A DNA stretch of 64,000 nucleotides from Pseudomonas sp. TH43 (GTDB taxonomy: Bacteria; Pseudomonadota; Gammaproteobacteria; Pseudomonadales; Pseudomonadaceae): contig NZ_JAEKFI010000001.1 of assembly GCF_016650635.1 (NCBI RefSeq), forward strand, positions 1,116,001 through 1,180,000. The letters are read 5' to 3'. Shown piece by piece: positions 13,633 to 26,403 of this stretch. A program made the translations under genes and the position numbers. The notes beneath the pieces were generated by a model, which did no database searches, was not told where the DNA came from, and saw only the letters and a program-made list of their open reading frames with translations. Each line of letters starts with the position of its first letter. Within the stretch, counting starts at the first letter, position 1.

Positions 13633-14802
13633 ATGAATCCCGATATTCCTCTTCAACTTCTGGGCGGCATCACGGCGCGCGAATTCCTGCGCGACTACTG
13701 GCAGAAAAAGCCACTGCTGATCCGTCAGGCAATTCCTGACTTCGAAAGCCCGATCGACGCCGACGAACTGGCCGGCCTGGCCCTGGAAGAAGAAGTCGAA
13801 TCGCGCCTGGTGATCGAGCACGGCGAGCGCCCTTGGGAACTGCGTCGCGGCCCGTTCGCTGAAGACGAATTCAGCAAGCTGCCGGAAAAAGAGTGGACCC
13901 TGCTGGTTCAAGCCGTTGACCAGTTCGTCCCGGAAGTCAGCGAACTGCTGGAAAACTTCCGCTTCCTGCCGAGCTGGCGCGTCGACGACGTGATGATCAG
14001 CTTCGCCGCCCCGGGTGGCAGCGTTGGTCCGCACTTCGACAACTACGACGTGTTCCTGCTGCAAGGCCACGGCAAGCGCAACTGGAAAATCGGCCAGATG
14101 TGCGATTCCGAGAGCCCGCTGCTGCAACACGCCGACCTGCGCATCCTCGCCGAATTCCACGAAACCGAAGAGTGGGTGCTGGAACCGGGCGACATGCTTT
14201 ACCTGCCGCCGCGTCTGGCCCACTGCGGTGTAGCCGTGGACAACTGCATGACCTACTCGGTCGGTTTCCGTGCGCCAAGCGCTTCCGAAGTGCTGACCCA
14301 CTTCACCGACTTCCTCAGCCAGTTCCTGACTGACGAAGAGCGCTACACCGACGCCGACGCCAAGCCAGCCGTCGATCCACACCAGATTCAACATGACGCA
14401 CTGGATCGCCTGAAAAGCCTGCTCGCCGAACACATGAGCGACGAGCGCCTGTTGCTGACCTGGTTCGGCCAATACATGACCGAGCCGCGTTACCCAGAGC
14501 TGGTGGTTGGCCCGGAAGACGTCGAAGAAGAAGATTTCCTCAGCGCTCTGCAAGATGGCGCCGTGCTGATCCGCAACCCGAGCGCACGCCTGGCCTGGTC
14601 GGAAGTCGATGACGATCTGCTGCTGTTCGCCAGCGGTCAGAGCCGTTATCTGCCGGGCAAACTGCGCGAACTGCTGAAGCTGATCTGCGCCGCTGACGCC
14701 CTGCACGCCGACAACCTTGGTGAGTGGCTGAATGACGAAGACGGTCGCGGCCTGCTGTGCGAGCTGGTCAAGCAAGGGAGCCTGGGGTTCGCCGATGAAT
14801 AA
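13633..14802 (+). CDS. roxA: Ribosomal protein uL16 arginine 3-hydroxylase (RoxA/YcfD family)
   Basis: Cupin-fold Fe(II)/2-oxoglutarate oxygenase that hydroxylates an arginine of uL16 (known for E. coli YcfD). 389 residues. The iron triad is visible: His134 and Asp136 in GPHFDNYDVF, and His197 in ARLAHCGV. The C-terminal winged-helix-like region is present. Start at 13633 (MNPDIPLQLLGG); the upstream in-frame ATG at 13609 lies just after a terminator. Overlaps the following GNAT gene by 8 bp. Confidence 0.93.
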   Translation: MNPDIPLQLLGGITAREFLRDYWQKKPLLIRQAIPDFESPIDADELAGLALEEEVESRLVIEHGERPWELRRGPFAEDEFSKLPEKEWTLLVQAVDQFVPEVSELLENFRFLPSWRVDDVMISFAAPGGSVGPHFDNYDVFLLQGHGKRNWKIGQMCDSESPLLQHADLRILAEFHETEEWVLEPGDMLYLPPRLAHCGVAVDNCMTYSVGFRAPSASEVLTHFTDFLSQFLTDEERYTDADAKPAVDPHQIQHDALDRLKSLLAEHMSDERLLLTWFGQYMTEPRYPELVVGPEDVEEEDFLSALQDGAVLIRNPSARLAWSEVDDDLLLFASGQSRYLPGKLRELLKLICAADALHADNLGEWLNDEDGRGLLCELVKQGSLGFADE

Positions 14803-15220
14803 GATTCGCGTACGTGTCGCAGACTGGCAGAAGGACATCGCCGAGATCCGGCGCATTCGTGAAACGGTGTTCATTGCCGAGCAATCGGTGCCACCTGAGT
14901 TGGAATGGGACGCGGATGACGCGACCGCCGTGCATTTTCTGGCGTTTGAAGGCGACTTTCCGATTGGCACTGCGCGCTTGCTGCCGGACGGCCACATTGG
15001 CCGGGTTTCGGTGCTGAAAGACTGGCGCGGGATGAAGGTCGGTGATGCGTTGATGCAAGCAGTGATTGCCGAAGCTGAAGCGCGCGGCTTGAAAGAGCAA
15101 ATGCTCAGCGCGCAGGTGCAGGCCACGGCGTTTTATGAGCGTTTGGGCTTTAGCCTGGTCAGCGAGGAATTCCTCGAAGCCGGGATTCCGCATGTCGACA
15201 TGGTTCGTCATTCGGCCTGA
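14795..15220 (+). CDS. GNAT family N-acetyltransferase
   Basis: 141 residues. A GNAT fold is suggested by VSVLKDWRGMKVGDALMQ (acetyl-CoA pyrophosphate loop region) and a C-terminal AFYERLGFSLVSEEFLEAGIPHV typical of the ElaA/YjcF-like group. Substrate unknown. It starts at an ATG inside the roxA stop region (8-bp overlap), so it is co-translated with the ribosomal oxygenase gene; a ribosome-related substrate is possible but only inferred. Confidence 0.85.
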   Translation: MNKIRVRVADWQKDIAEIRRIRETVFIAEQSVPPELEWDADDATAVHFLAFEGDFPIGTARLLPDGHIGRVSVLKDWRGMKVGDALMQAVIAEAEARGLKEQMLSAQVQATAFYERLGFSLVSEEFLEAGIPHVDMVRHSA

Positions 15221-15228
15221 TTGGCAGA

Positions 15229-15318
15229 GATCCTGGGATCCTGGGATCCCTGTGATTCTGTGATCCTGAGTTCCTGAGTTCCTGAGATCTCTGTGATTCT
15301 GTGATCTCTGGTGATTCT
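15229..15318. repeat. Low-complexity short tandem repeat tract
   Basis: Irregular reiteration of GATCCTGG, TGATTCTGTG and GAGTTCCT over 90 bp between the GNAT stop and an inverted repeat. No coding signal. Confidence 0.7.
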
Positions 15319-15412
15319 GTGGCGAGGGGATTTATCCCCGTTGGACTGCGAAGCAGGCCCAAGTTTTTTGGGGCTGCTTTGCAGCCCAACGGGGATAAAT
15401 CCCCTCGCCACA
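15319..15412. repeat. Inverted-repeat element, 'GTGGCGAGGGGATTTATCCC' type, copy 1
   Basis: Outer arms GTGGCGAGGGGATTTATCCC and its inverse at the right end, with inner CTGC/GCAG-type pairing. The same element occurs at 38437-38538. A REPIN-like palindrome of a different sequence class from the TGTGGGAGC type. Confidence 0.85.
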
Positions 15413-15432
15413 AAGGCCCGCAAGCACATCAC

Positions 15433-15468
15433 AAAACGCCCCGCCATTTTCGGATGCCGGGGCGTTTT
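15433..15468. terminator. Probable bidirectional terminator
   Basis: AAAACGCCCC-N16-GGGGCGTTTT perfect 10-bp arms, upstream of the secretin-like gene and downstream of the GNAT gene. Confidence 0.75.
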
Positions 15469-15547
15469 GCTGTCTACGATTCAACTTGCCCCACCCCGGG
15501 CCGACAAACTGGCAATATCAAGCCTTTCGAAAGCGGAGATAACGGAC

Positions 15548-16300
15548 ATGTCCCTACGCACCCTGCTCACCACCCTGCTGCTCGCGTGCAGTTTTTCGGT
15601 GATGGCAGCCACAGAAATCGTCCCCCTCAATTACCGCACCAGCACCGACATGCTGCCGATGGCGCAGGACTTCATCGGCAAGGACGGTCAGGTCAGCGCC
15701 TACGGCAACCAACTGATCATCCAGGCCGAGCCGGACAAGATTCAGGAACTCAAGGCACTGATCACCCAGCTCGACACCGCACCCAAGCGCCTGCTGATCA
15801 CCGTCGACACCAATGAAAACAACGGTCGCGGCGATGAAGGCTATTCGGTGAACGGCGCCCAGACTCGCATCATTAGCCGCAGCACCACCAGCCGCAACGG
15901 TGGTATTCAGCAAGTGCAGGCCAGTGAAGGCGCGCCCGCGCTGATTCAGGTCGGCCAAAGCGTGCCAATCACCAGCAGCCAGAGCAACTCCTACGGCGAT
16001 TACAGCAGCCAGACTCAATACCGCAACGTGACCCAGGGCTTCTATGTCACTGCCAGCGTCACCGGCGACATCGTTCACCTGGCAATCAGTACCAACCGTG
16101 ACCGAATGAGCCAGGAACGTCCCGATGTAGTGAACGTGCAAAGCACCGACACAACCGTCAGCGGACGCCTCGGCGAATGGATCACCCTCGCCGGCGTAAA
16201 CAGCCAGACTCAGGCCGACAAACAAGGCCTGGCCCGCAGCTACTCGACTCAAGGCCGGGATGACATGACCTTGCGAGTGAAAGTCGACGCCTTGGACTAA
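15548..16300 (+). CDS. Secreted secretin-like protein (secretin N-domain plus short secretin remnant)
   Basis: 250 residues. A signal peptide with cleavage near Ala-Thr at ~20-22 (SFSVMA|ATEIV) is followed by a secretin N-domain-like module (~23-100, IIQAEPDKIQELKALITQLD) and then a glycine/serine/threonine-rich stretch whose GFYVTASVTGDIVHLAIS resembles part of the secretin beta-domain. Full secretins are much longer, so this cannot form a complete gated channel by itself. No type II/III or pilus genes lie nearby. The ATG at 15548 is chosen because the signal peptide begins there. Function unknown. Confidence 0.75.
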   Translation: MSLRTLLTTLLLACSFSVMAATEIVPLNYRTSTDMLPMAQDFIGKDGQVSAYGNQLIIQAEPDKIQELKALITQLDTAPKRLLITVDTNENNGRGDEGYSVNGAQTRIISRSTTSRNGGIQQVQASEGAPALIQVGQSVPITSSQSNSYGDYSSQTQYRNVTQGFYVTASVTGDIVHLAISTNRDRMSQERPDVVNVQSTDTTVSGRLGEWITLAGVNSQTQADKQGLARSYSTQGRDDMTLRVKVDALD

Positions 16301-16774
16301 AGCACCGAAAACTGACTGATTAGTCGTATTAGACGAAAGATGTAGTGCTTGAAAAAAAGCACTACAAAACGTTTGACGAGCCAAAAAAGCGAAGGCATGA
16401 TGGCCTCGCTCCCGCTAATCAGAGGCCCTGGCAAGGGCCTTCGAAGCGATGTTCGCACCTACCCCGCGAACCGCTTCGTGTCTGTACCGCCCACAAGGTG
16501 TGTTTGACGAGGTTGCCGACTGGAACGAAGTTGTCCCGAGGGACGGAAGCGTAATTAGGTAACTCGGCATCACACTGTAGTTCGTATAAAGGCCCACGAC
16601 GCCCGCATGCGCCCACAGTCCGCCACTACCTGCTCACTTCCCCTCGAGCCCATCGTTCATCCCGTCGCCTACCCCGCCAAATCCGACTTGACCACCTAAG
16701 CTTCTGGTCAGCGAGCGCAGGAATTTTCCACCGCAGAACAACTTTTCATAAAAGACGCGACGAGGTTTATCTCC
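16301..16774. other. aceA upstream region with strong hairpins
   Basis: 474 bp without a gene. It holds a 10-bp perfect hairpin at 16341-16366 (TGTAGTGCTT / AAGCACTACA, no clear T run) and a two-part hairpin at 16442-16478 (CGAAGCG / CGCTTCG outside, TTCGC / GCGAA inside). Promoters of aceA should lie here; TATAAA at 16585-16590 is a weak -10 candidate. Confidence 0.6.
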
Positions 16775-18100
16775 ATGGCACTGACACGCGAACAGCAAAT
16801 TGCAGCCCTCGAAAAAGACTGGGCTGAAAACCCGCGCTGGAAAGGCGTGACACGCACTTACTCCGCTGCTGACGTCGTCCGTCTGCGTGGCTCGGTTCAA
16901 CCTGAGCACACCTTTGCAAAAATGGGCGCCGAGAAGCTGTGGAACCTGGTCACCCAGGGTGCCAAGCCAGCCTTCCGTCCTGAGAAAGATTTCGTCAACT
17001 GCATGGGCGCCCTGACCGGCGGCCAGGCTGTTCAACAGGTTAAAGCCGGTATCCAGGCGATCTACCTGTCGGGCTGGCAGGTTGCTGCGGACAACAACTC
17101 CGCAGAATCCATGTACCCGGACCAGTCGCTGTACCCGGTGGATTCGGTTCCAACCGTGGTCAAGCGCATCAACAACTCGTTCCGTCGTGCTGACCAGATC
17201 CAGTGGAAAGCCGGCAAGAACCCGGGCGACCAAGGCTACATCGACTACTTCGCGCCGATCGTGGCTGACGCTGAAGCCGGTTTCGGTGGCGTTCTGAACG
17301 CTTACGAGCTGATGAAGAGCATGATCGAAGCAGGCGCCGCCGGCGTTCACTTCGAAGACCAACTGGCTTCCGTGAAAAAATGCGGTCACATGGGCGGTAA
17401 AGTACTGGTTCCAACTCAGGAAGCCGTACAGAAGCTGACCGCTGCACGTCTGGCGGCTGACGTTGCCGGTACCCCGACCATCATCCTGGCTCGTACCGAC
17501 GCTAACGCTGCTGACCTGCTGACCTCCGATTGCGACCCGTACGACCAGCCGTTCGTGACTGGCGAGCGCACTCAGGAAGGCTTCTACAAGGTACGTGCCG
17601 GCCTGGATCAAGCCATCGCCCGTGGCCTGGCTTACGCGCCATACGCCGACCTGATCTGGTGCGAAACCGCCAAGCCGGATCTGGACGAAGCCCGTCGCTT
17701 TGCTGAAGCGATCAAAAAGGAATACCCGGACCAACTGCTGTCGTACAACTGCTCGCCTTCCTTCAACTGGAAGAAAAACCTGGACGACGCGACCATCGCC
17801 AAGTTCCAGCGCGAACTGTCCGCCATGGGTTACAAGCACCAATTCATCACCCTGGCCGGCATTCACAACATGTGGCACAGCATGTTCAACCTGGCGCACG
17901 ATTACGCCCGCAACGACATGACTGCCTACGTGAAGCTGCAAGAGCAGGAATTCGCTGACGCCGCCAAGGGTTACACCTTCGTGGCTCACCAGCAGGAAGT
18001 GGGCACCGGCTACTTCGACGACATGACCACCGTGATTCAGGGTGGCTCGTCCTCGGTAACCGCGCTGACCGGTTCGACCGAAGAAGAACAGTTCCACTGA
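16775..18100 (+). CDS. aceA: Isocitrate lyase
   Basis: First enzyme of the glyoxylate shunt: isocitrate to glyoxylate + succinate. 441 residues, the shorter Pseudomonas/E. coli-like class. Catalytic motif KKCGHMGGK at 201-209 with Cys203. Monocistronic here, with its own terminator; malate synthase is not in the window. It competes for isocitrate with Icd and Idh encoded 7-11 kb upstream. Confidence 0.98.
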   Translation: MALTREQQIAALEKDWAENPRWKGVTRTYSAADVVRLRGSVQPEHTFAKMGAEKLWNLVTQGAKPAFRPEKDFVNCMGALTGGQAVQQVKAGIQAIYLSGWQVAADNNSAESMYPDQSLYPVDSVPTVVKRINNSFRRADQIQWKAGKNPGDQGYIDYFAPIVADAEAGFGGVLNAYELMKSMIEAGAAGVHFEDQLASVKKCGHMGGKVLVPTQEAVQKLTAARLAADVAGTPTIILARTDANAADLLTSDCDPYDQPFVTGERTQEGFYKVRAGLDQAIARGLAYAPYADLIWCETAKPDLDEARRFAEAIKKEYPDQLLSYNCSPSFNWKKNLDDATIAKFQRELSAMGYKHQFITLAGIHNMWHSMFNLAHDYARNDMTAYVKLQEQEFADAAKGYTFVAHQQEVGTGYFDDMTTVIQGGSSSVTALTGSTEEEQFH

Positions 18101-18169
18101 TTCTGCTTCGCCTGAGCAAACGGCCTCTGCGGATCGTATAGAAAGCTAACCGCAGAGCCGCAAAACTGA

Positions 18170-18197
18170 CGCCCCGACTGGTTCGGGGCGTTTTTTT
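18170..18197 (+). terminator. Terminator of aceA
   Basis: CGCCCCGA-CTGG-TTCGGGGCG followed by seven T. Confidence 0.92.
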
Positions 18198-18231
18198 GCC
18201 CACAAGAATCTCAAAGACACTACAAATCCCT

Positions 18232-18322
18232 TGTGGGAGCGAGCCTGCTCGCGAAGGCTTTTTGTCAGTTTGCACATGCGCCGACTGATCCACCGCTTTC
18301 GCGAGCAGGCTCGCTCCCACAG
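18232..18322. repeat. REPIN, TGTGGGAGCGAGCCTGCTCG type
   Basis: Two inverted arms TGTGGGAGCGAGCCTGCTCG and CGAGCAGGCTCGCTCCCACA with a ~40-bp spacer. Same class as 53802-53892. Confidence 0.9.
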
Positions 18323-18746
18323 GAAAAGCGTCAGCGGCGAGACAAAACATTGATCCAGAGCGGTATGGACGTCAGAAAAATCGGCTAAAACGGGCGCCGT
18401 CGCTACTTGTTGTAACGTGCAAGTAAGACAACTTCCCAATACCCCACCCGTTAAACAGTTACAAAATCGCGCCAAACAATATTGATTATCATTTAGCAGC
18501 AACTATGCTCGTTACATTCTCAACAAAACATAATTCACTAAAACCCGGCTAATGCCCGCAACGCATGGGCTACGGGGCAGCCGAGGTGCGCTATGTCCTT
18601 ATTCCAATAAATAATTTCGCTATAGGAATTTTACTTGCAGGGTGTTTAGCCATAAAATCAGCGCGATTGATTGCTGCGACATATCGTCACTGCCTTATTT
18701 CTTTATCAAGCTCAGAGACCTTTGCTCTCTGTTAAGGATTACCAGC
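18323..18746 (+). promoter_or_regulatory. nuo operon upstream region
   Basis: ~420 bp without a gene. It includes an A/T-rich block at 18474-18500 containing a Fur-box-like sequence (18478-18496, TTGATTATCATT core, 13 of 19 matches to the classical consensus by eye), and two adjacent short hairpins at 18552-18582 (GCCC/GGGC and GGCT/AGCC). The promoter itself could not be fixed. Confidence 0.4.
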
Positions 18747-19160
18747 ATGCCCGAAGCGACAGGACTCATGGCCCACAACTGGGGCTTTGCCATTTTCCTT
18801 CTGGGTGTAGTCGGCCTGTGTGCCTTCATGCTCGGCGTCTCCAGCCTCCTCGGGTCAAAAGCCTGGGGCCGCAGCAAAAACGAACCGTTCGAGTCGGGCA
18901 TGCTACCTACCGGTGGCGCCCGCTTGCGGCTCTCAGCCAAATTCTATCTGGTCGCGATGCTGTTCGTGATCTTCGATATCGAAGCCCTCTTTCTCTTTGC
19001 ATGGTCTGTGTCCGTCCGCGAAAGCGGCTGGACCGGATTCGTCGAAGCTCTCGTTTTCATAGCAATTCTGTTGGCAGGTCTTGTCTACCTGTTCCGAGTG
19101 GGCGCCCTTGACTGGGCTCCGGAAGCTCGTCGCAAGCGGCAGGCGAAGCTGAAACAATGA
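18747..19160 (+). CDS. nuoA: NADH-quinone oxidoreductase subunit A
   Basis: Small membrane subunit of complex I, 137 residues with three hydrophobic segments. Conserved KNEPFESGM loop and [10 protein letters not shown] helix. The start at 18747 ([12 protein letters not shown]) follows AAGGATT; the frame extending to 18642 lacks support. First gene of a 13-gene operon ordered nuoA-N. Confidence 0.95.
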   Translation: MPEATGLMAHNWGFAIFLLGVVGLCAFMLGVSSLLGSKAWGRSKNEPFESGMLPTGGARLRLSAKFYLVAMLFVIFDIEALFLFAWSVSVRESGWTGFVEALVFIAILLAGLVYLFRVGALDWAPEARRKRQAKLKQ

Positions 19161-19170
19161 GGCTTTGGCA

Positions 19171-21703
<2,533 letters not shown>

Positions 21704-21705
21704 GC

Positions 21706-22203
21706 ATGAACAGCACGCTTATCCAGACAGACCGTTTCACCCTGAGTGAAACCGAGCGCTCGGCCATCGAGCACGAGCTGCATCACTACGAAGACCCGCG
21801 CGCGGCGTCGATCGAAGCCCTGAAGATCGTTCAGAAAGAACGCGGCTGGGTGCCGGATGGCGCCTTGTACGCAATCGGCGAGATCCTCGGCATCCCGGCC
21901 AGCGACGTTGAAGGCGTGGCGACGTTCTACAGCCAGATTTTCCGTCAGCCGGTTGGCCGTCACATCATTCGCGTTTGCGACAGCATGGTCTGCTACATCG
22001 GTGGCCACGAGTCGGTGGTCAGCGAAATCCAGAACAATCTGGGCATCGGCCTGGGTCAGACCACCACCGACGGTCGTTTCACCCTGCTGCCTGTCTGCTG
22101 CCTCGGCAACTGCGACAAGGCACCGGCGCTGATGATCGACGACGACACCTTTGGTGATGTACAGCCTGCTGGCGTCGCCAAACTGCTCGAGGGCTACGTA
22201 TGA
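21706..22203 (+). CDS. nuoE: NADH-quinone oxidoreductase subunit E
   Basis: 165-residue thioredoxin-like subunit with [2Fe-2S] cluster N1a, ligated by CDSMVC and CCLGNC cysteines. Part of the NADH-dehydrogenase module with NuoF and NuoG. Overlaps nuoF by 4 bp. Confidence 0.97.
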   Translation: MNSTLIQTDRFTLSETERSAIEHELHHYEDPRAASIEALKIVQKERGWVPDGALYAIGEILGIPASDVEGVATFYSQIFRQPVGRHIIRVCDSMVCYIGGHESVVSEIQNNLGIGLGQTTTDGRFTLLPVCCLGNCDKAPALMIDDDTFGDVQPAGVAKLLEGYV

Positions 22204-23555
22204 CCCTGACATCTTTCGGCCCGGCCAACCGCATCCAGCGTTCGGCCGAGACTCATCCGCTGACCTGGCGTCTGCGGGACGACGGCGAAGCCGTGTGGCT
22301 CGACGAGTACCAGGCCAAGAACGGTTACGCCGCTGCGCGCAAAGCCTTCGCCGACATGGATCAGGACGCTATCGTCCAGACCGTGAAAGACGCAGGCTTG
22401 AAAGGTCGCGGCGGTGCAGGCTTCCCCACTGGCGTGAAGTGGGGCCTGATGCCCAAAGACGAATCCATCAACATCCGCTACCTGCTGTGCAACGCGGATG
22501 AAATGGAGCCGAACACCTGGAAAGACCGCATGCTGATGGAGCAACTGCCCCATCTGCTGATCGAGGGCATGCTGATCAGTGCTCGCGCGCTGAAAACCTA
22601 CCGTGGCTATATTTTCCTGCGTGGCGAATACACCACCGCCGCCAAGCACCTCAACCGTGCCGTGGAAGAAGCCAAGGCAGCGGGCCTGCTGGGTAAGAAC
22701 ATTCTGGGCAGCGGCTTCGATTTCGAGCTGTTCGTCCACACTGGCGCCGGGCGTTACATCTGCGGTGAAGAAACCGCACTGATCAACTCCCTCGAAGGCC
22801 GCCGCGCCAACCCGCGCTCCAAGCCGCCCTTCCCTGCCGCTGTTGGCGTGTGGGGCAAGCCGACTTGCGTGAACAACGTTGAGACCCTGTGCAACGTGCC
22901 GGCGATCATTGCCGACGGCGTTGACTGGTACAAATCGTTGGCTCGCGAAGGCAGTGAAGACATGGGCACCAAGCTCATGGGCTTCTCCGGCAAAGTCAAA
23001 AACCCGGGCCTGTGGGAACTGCCATTCGGCGTCACCGGTCGCGAGTTGTTCGAAGACTACGCCGGCGGCATGCGCGACGGTTTCAAACTCAAGGCCTGGC
23101 AGCCAGGTGGTGCCGGTACCGGTTTCCTCCTGCCTGAGCACCTCGACGCACAAATGTACGCCGGCGGCATCGCCAAAGTGGGCACCCGTATGGGTACCGG
23201 CCTGGCCATGGCGGTGGATGACAGCGTCAACATGGTGTCGCTGCTGCGCAACATGGAGCAGTTCTTCGCTCGCGAGTCGTGCGGCTTCTGCACCCCGTGC
23301 CGTGATGGTTTGCCATGGAGCGTCAAGCTCCTGATGGCCATCGAAGAAGGCCGCGGTCAGCCAGGCGACATCGAGACCCTGCTGGGTCTGGTCAACTTCC
23401 TCGGCCCAGGCAAGACCTTCTGTGCTCACGCACCGGGTGCCGTGGAACCGTTGGGCAGTGCCATCAAATACTTCCGTCCAGAGTTCGAAGCCGGTATCGC
23501 GCCTGTCAGCGCCGCCGTCCCGCCTCTGGCAAGGCCGATAGTAATCGGCGCGTAA
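22200..23555 (+). CDS. nuoF: NADH-quinone oxidoreductase subunit F
   Basis: 451-residue NADH- and FMN-binding subunit. Glycine-rich loop [13 protein letters not shown] near residue 66, and cluster N3 motif CGFCTPC beginning at Cys361 with a further Cys in TFCAHAPG. A 133-bp gap with a strong hairpin follows before nuoG. Confidence 0.98.
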   Translation: MTLTSFGPANRIQRSAETHPLTWRLRDDGEAVWLDEYQAKNGYAAARKAFADMDQDAIVQTVKDAGLKGRGGAGFPTGVKWGLMPKDESINIRYLLCNADEMEPNTWKDRMLMEQLPHLLIEGMLISARALKTYRGYIFLRGEYTTAAKHLNRAVEEAKAAGLLGKNILGSGFDFELFVHTGAGRYICGEETALINSLEGRRANPRSKPPFPAAVGVWGKPTCVNNVETLCNVPAIIADGVDWYKSLAREGSEDMGTKLMGFSGKVKNPGLWELPFGVTGRELFEDYAGGMRDGFKLKAWQPGGAGTGFLLPEHLDAQMYAGGIAKVGTRMGTGLAMAVDDSVNMVSLLRNMEQFFARESCGFCTPCRDGLPWSVKLLMAIEEGRGQPGDIETLLGLVNFLGPGKTFCAHAPGAVEPLGSAIKYFRPEFEAGIAPVSAAVPPLARPIVIGA

Positions 23556-23567
23556 ACGCTTAACAGG

Positions 23568-23588
23568 TGAAGGGCCTGGGCCCTTCGC
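23568..23588 (+). other. Intra-operon hairpin between nuoF and nuoG
   Basis: GAAGGGC-CTGG-GCCCTTC perfect 7-bp stem, 15 bp after nuoF, with no T run. It could stabilise or attenuate the transcript; not a clear terminator. Confidence 0.5.
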
Positions 23589-23688
23589 CTCCTGCGATGA
23601 CGCCTTTCGAGGCTGGTTTGATTCGCACGGATAACAAGATTCCATTAGCCACGCCCGCTGACACCGGGCCAACGAAGACCTTTGAACC

Positions 23689-26403
23689 ATGGCCACTATC
23701 CACGTAGACGGCAAAGCGCTCGAAGTCGACGGGGCAGACAACCTGTTACAGGCATGTCTGTCGCTGGGCCTCGACATTCCATATTTCTGCTGGCACCCCG
23801 CGCTTGGTAGCGTCGGGGCTTGCCGCCAGTGCGCGGTCAAGCAGTACACCGACGAGAACGACACCCGTGGTCGCATCGTCATGTCGTGCATGACGCCTGC
23901 CACCGACAACACCTGGATCTCCATCGAAGATGAAGAATCCAAGGCGTTCCGCGCCAGTGTTGTTGAATGGCTGATGACCAACCACCCGCACGACTGCCCT
24001 GTGTGCGAAGAAGGCGGTCACTGCCACCTGCAAGACATGACCGTGATGACCGGCCACAACGAGCGCCGTTATCGCTTCACCAAACGCACCCACCAGAACC
24101 AGCAACTGGGCCCGTTCATTTCCCACGAAATGAACCGCTGCATCGCTTGCTACCGCTGTGTGCGTTTCTATAAGGATTACGCCGGCGGCACCGACCTCGG
24201 TGTGTTCGGCGCCCACGACAACGTGTACTTCGGTCGCGTTGAAGACGGCACCCTCGAAAGCGAGTTCTCCGGCAACCTCACCGAGGTCTGCCCGACCGGT
24301 GTGTTCACCGACAAGACTCACTCCGAGCGCTACAACCGTAAGTGGGACATGCAGTTCTCGCCGAGCATCTGCCATGGCTGCTCTAGCGGTTGCAACATCT
24401 CCCCGGGCGAGCGTTACGGCGAGCTGCGTCGCATTGAAAACCGTTTCAACGGTTCGGTGAACCAGTACTTCCTGTGCGACCGTGGCCGTTTCGGTTATGG
24501 CTACGTCAACCGCACCGACCGTCCACGTCAGCCGCTGCTGGCCGACGGCACCAAACTGGGCCTGGACGCTGCACTGGATAAAGCCGCTGATCTGCTGCGC
24601 GGTCGCAACATCGTTGGTATCGGTTCGCCGCGTGCCAGCCTTGAAAGCAACTACGCGTTGCGCGAACTGGTGGGCGCCGAGCACTTCTACTCGGGTATCG
24701 AAGCGTCCGAACTGGAACGCATCCGTCTGGTCTTGCAGGTGCTGAACGACAGCCCGCTCCCTGTGCCAAACATGCGCGACATCGAAGATCACGACGCCAT
24801 TTTCGTCCTCGGTGAAGACCTGACCCAGACCGCCGCGCGTATGGCGCTGTCGCTGCGTCAATCGGTCAAAGGCAAGGCTGAAGACATGGCCGAAGCCATG
24901 CGCGTTCAACCTTGGCTCGACGCCGCGGTGAAGAACATCGGTCAGCACGCGCTGAACCCGCTGTTCATCGCCAGCCTGGCGGAAACCAAGCTCGACGACA
25001 TCGCTGAAGAATGCGTCCACGCCGCTCCGGACGATCTGGCGCGCATCGGTTTCGCCGTTGCTCACGCGCTGGACGCCAGCGCTCCGGCCGTTGAAGGTCT
25101 GGACGCCGAAGCACTGGAACTGGCCAAGCGCATTGCTGATGCCCTGCTCGCTGCCAAACGTCCGCTAATCATCGCCGGTACTTCACTTGGCTCCAAAGCC
25201 TTGATCGAAGCCGCCGCAAACATCGCCAAGGCGTTGAAGCTGCGCGAGAAGAACGGTTCGATCAGCCTGATCGTGCCGGAAGCCAACAGCCTCGGCCTGG
25301 CCATGCTCGGTGGCGAATCGGTGGATGCTGCGCTTCAAGCCGTCATCGACGGCAAGGCTGACGCGATCGTTGTGCTGGAAAACGATCTGTACACCCGCAC
25401 CGCCAAAGACAAGGTCGATGCCGCACTGAACGCTGCGAAAGTAGTGATCGTTGCTGATCATCAGAAGACTGCTACCACCGACCGCGCGCACCTGGTACTG
25501 CCAGCGGCAAGCTTCGCCGAAGGCGACGGTACGCTGGTCAGCCAGGAAGGTCGCGCCCAGCGCTTCTTCCAGGTTTTCGATCCGCAATACCTGGATGCAA
25601 GCATTCTGGTTCACGAAGGCTGGCGCTGGCTGCACGCACTGCGCTCGACGCTGCTGAACCAGCCGATCGACTGGACGCAACTCGACCACGTGACCGCTGC
25701 CGTTGCTTCGAGCACCGCGCAACTGGCACGTATCGTCGACGCAGCACCGTCCGCGGCGTTCCGCATCAAGGGTCTGAAACTGGCGCGTGAGCCGCTGCGT
25801 TATTCCGGTCGCACCGCGATGCGCGCCGACATCAGCGTTCACGAACCACGCACCCCGCAAGACAAAGACACCGCGTTCGCCTTCTCCATGGAAGGTTACT
25901 CGGGTTCGGTTGAACCGCGTCAGCAGGTTCCTTTCGCCTGGTCTCCGGGCTGGAACTCGCCACAAGCGTGGAACAAGTTCCAGGACGAAGTCGGCGGTCA
26001 CATCCGTGCTGGCGACCCGGGCACCCGCCTGATCGAAAGCACCGGTGATTCGCTGAACTGGTTCGCGGCAGCGCCGCGTGCGTTCAACCCGGCAGCGGGC
26101 ACCTGGCAAGCCGTGCCGTTCTTCCACCTGTTCGGCAGCGAAGAAAATTCTTCGAAAGCCGCGCCGGTGCAAGAGCGCATCCCGGCCGCCTACGTGGCAC
26201 TGGCGAAATCCGAAGCGGATCGTCTGGGCGTCAACGACGGTGCTCTGCTGAGCCTGAACGTCGCCGGTCAGACCCTGCGTCTGCCGCTGCGTATCAATGA
26301 AGAACTGGGCGCAGGTCTGGTGGCATTGCCTGCGGGCATCGCCGGCATTCCACCGGCATTCGCCGGCGTATCCGTCGACGGTCTGCAGGAGGCAGCGCAA
26401 TGA
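23689..26403 (+). CDS. nuoG: NADH-quinone oxidoreductase subunit G
   Basis: 904-residue iron-sulfur subunit. An N-terminal ferredoxin domain with Cys motifs ([15 protein letters not shown]) is followed by the His-Cys cluster motif [19 protein letters not shown] and a molybdopterin-oxidoreductase-like C-terminal domain with CHGCSSGC. Overlaps nuoH by 4 bp. Confidence 0.97.
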   Translation: MATIHVDGKALEVDGADNLLQACLSLGLDIPYFCWHPALGSVGACRQCAVKQYTDENDTRGRIVMSCMTPATDNTWISIEDEESKAFRASVVEWLMTNHPHDCPVCEEGGHCHLQDMTVMTGHNERRYRFTKRTHQNQQLGPFISHEMNRCIACYRCVRFYKDYAGGTDLGVFGAHDNVYFGRVEDGTLESEFSGNLTEVCPTGVFTDKTHSERYNRKWDMQFSPSICHGCSSGCNISPGERYGELRRIENRFNGSVNQYFLCDRGRFGYGYVNRTDRPRQPLLADGTKLGLDAALDKAADLLRGRNIVGIGSPRASLESNYALRELVGAEHFYSGIEASELERIRLVLQVLNDSPLPVPNMRDIEDHDAIFVLGEDLTQTAARMALSLRQSVKGKAEDMAEAMRVQPWLDAAVKNIGQHALNPLFIASLAETKLDDIAEECVHAAPDDLARIGFAVAHALDASAPAVEGLDAEALELAKRIADALLAAKRPLIIAGTSLGSKALIEAAANIAKALKLREKNGSISLIVPEANSLGLAMLGGESVDAALQAVIDGKADAIVVLENDLYTRTAKDKVDAALNAAKVVIVADHQKTATTDRAHLVLPAASFAEGDGTLVSQEGRAQRFFQVFDPQYLDASILVHEGWRWLHALRSTLLNQPIDWTQLDHVTAAVASSTAQLARIVDAAPSAAFRIKGLKLAREPLRYSGRTAMRADISVHEPRTPQDKDTAFAFSMEGYSGSVEPRQQVPFAWSPGWNSPQAWNKFQDEVGGHIRAGDPGTRLIESTGDSLNWFAAAPRAFNPAAGTWQAVPFFHLFGSEENSSKAAPVQERIPAAYVALAKSEADRLGVNDGALLSLNVAGQTLRLPLRINEELGAGLVALPAGIAGIPPAFAGVSVDGLQEAAQ

